From NCBI RefSeq assembly GCF_030053115.1, contig NZ_CP125619.1, positions 125,001 to 189,000 on the forward strand: a DNA stretch of 64,000 bases. Reading direction: 5' to 3'. The notes under the pieces are model-generated. The model was not told the origin of the DNA, did not search any database, and saw only the letters and a list, made by a program, of their open reading frames with translations. The number at the start of each line of letters is the position of its first letter. Positions within the stretch are counted from its first letter, which is position 1. Source of the stretch: Pseudomonas svalbardensis. Its GTDB lineage: Bacteria > Pseudomonadota > Gammaproteobacteria > Pseudomonadales > Pseudomonadaceae. The position numbers were made by a program, and so were the translations under genes. Shown here piece by piece: positions 63,474 through 64,000 of this stretch.

Positions 63474-64000
63474 ATGAATAAATCTGCAGGCGTGCTTCTT
63501 GGAATCGTCGTTGCCATCGGTGCAATCAGCGCCGGCGGTGCCTGGTACACCGGCACCAAACTCGAAGGTGTGCTGAACACCTCGATCGCCGACGCCAACA
63601 AAGAGCTGCAAACCGCGCTGGTCGGTTCCAACGGCACGGCGTCGCTGGAGCTGGTGTCGCTGGAACGCCATGTGTTCAGCAGCACCGCGCACTACCGCCT
63701 CAAGGGCGAAGGCGAGATGTTCGGTGAAGCACCGGTGGAGTTGCTGTTCGTCGATCGCATCGAGCACGGCCCGCTGCCGTTTTCACGCCTGGTGTCGCTG
63801 AAGTGGCTGCCGGTTCTGGCCACCAGTCACTACGAACTTGAAAGAACGCCGACCACCGAGAAATGGTTCGCCGCTGCCAAGGACAAATCGCCACTCACGG
63901 GCGTGGTCAACATCGGTTACGACAATGCCACCAACGGCACCCTGAAATTGCTGCCGCTGGACGTGGCGCTTGACGACAAGTCCAGCCTGAAGTTTTCCGG
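63474..64000 (+). CDS. DUF945 (YdgA-like) protein, 5' part, cut by the window end
   Basis: From ATG 63474 the frame is open to the window edge (175 residues). It has an N-terminal membrane anchor (MNKSAGVLLGIVVAIGAIS) and the DUF945/YdgA pattern: GGAWYTGTKLEGVLNTSI, SLELVSLERHVFSSTAHYRL, VDRIEHGPLPFSRL. Full family members are about 480-500 residues. Function unknown; envelope-located in gammaproteobacteria. Confidence 0.88.
   Translation, partial: MNKSAGVLLGIVVAIGAISAGGAWYTGTKLEGVLNTSIADANKELQTALVGSNGTASLELVSLERHVFSSTAHYRLKGEGEMFGEAPVELLFVDRIEHGPLPFSRLVSLKWLPVLATSHYELERTPTTEKWFAAAKDKSPLTGVVNIGYDNATNGTLKLLPLDVALDDKSSLKFS

Overview
The window looks like a chromosomal segment of a fluorescent Pseudomonas (P. 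fluorescens group). The evidence is the 23S/5S sequence type, high GC, a complete lap biofilm-adhesin locus, an mgo/pvf signal operon, and many copies of the Pseudomonas REP/REPIN element (core GCGAGCAGGCTCGC followed by TCCCACA). It opens inside an rRNA operon and closes inside a DUF945 gene.

Layout: 1-1975 is the 3' part of 23S rRNA and two identical 5S genes, each with its own terminator. 2027-4443 is a decayed IS66-family element. 4516-7868 is an iron-starvation cell-surface-signalling set: an intact ECF sigma factor and anti-sigma regulator, but a TonB receptor broken by a frameshift and a large deletion. 8183-10063 is an amino-acid-type chemoreceptor. 10219-15841 (minus strand) is a four-gene operon matching mgoBCAD/pvfABCD: DUF3050 oxygenase, AurF-like N-oxygenase, adenylation-thiolation-reductase enzyme and SRPBCC protein. 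It is preceded by an unusually AT-rich leader of about 600 bp. 16515-17225 is a GntR regulator.

17457-40443 is the lap locus: lapG (periplasmic protease), lapD (c-di-GMP receptor), a small conserved gene, the 14.4-kb lapA adhesin (4,812 aa, 29 near-identical 106-aa repeats in blocks of 21 and 8), and the divergent lapEBC type I secretion operon. When c-di-GMP is high, LapD holds LapG, and LapA stays anchored through its N-terminal plug. When c-di-GMP falls, LapG cuts at a TAAG site and the adhesin is released. Two TAAG motifs lie five residues apart in this LapA.

40746-45427 is a TauD-type dioxygenase with an SsuABC/TauABC-like importer and a LysR regulator. 45640-49855 is an EmrAB-TolC-like tripartite pump with a REPIN inserted at the start of the outer-membrane gene. 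49836-52579 holds a NYN nuclease gene, decayed genes and a DUF6124 gene. 52905-54196 is a slipin/NfeD pair. Then come a YbaK deacylase, a DUF2789 gene and a Fic protein preceded by three phased A-tract repeats. 56966-62025 is a MarR-controlled FUSC/DUF1656/HlyD/OMF efflux operon. Near the right end a small AT-rich ORF is bracketed by two copies of a 43-bp sequence encoding the tail of the preceding membrane protein.

The least explained items are the Fic promoter repeats, the tail-duplication cassette at 62.7-63.2 kb, the inverted and direct repeats in front of the mgo operon, the repeats in front of the DUF6124 gene, and the REPIN that has become coding sequence. All family calls come from reading the sequence against remembered families; no database search was run.
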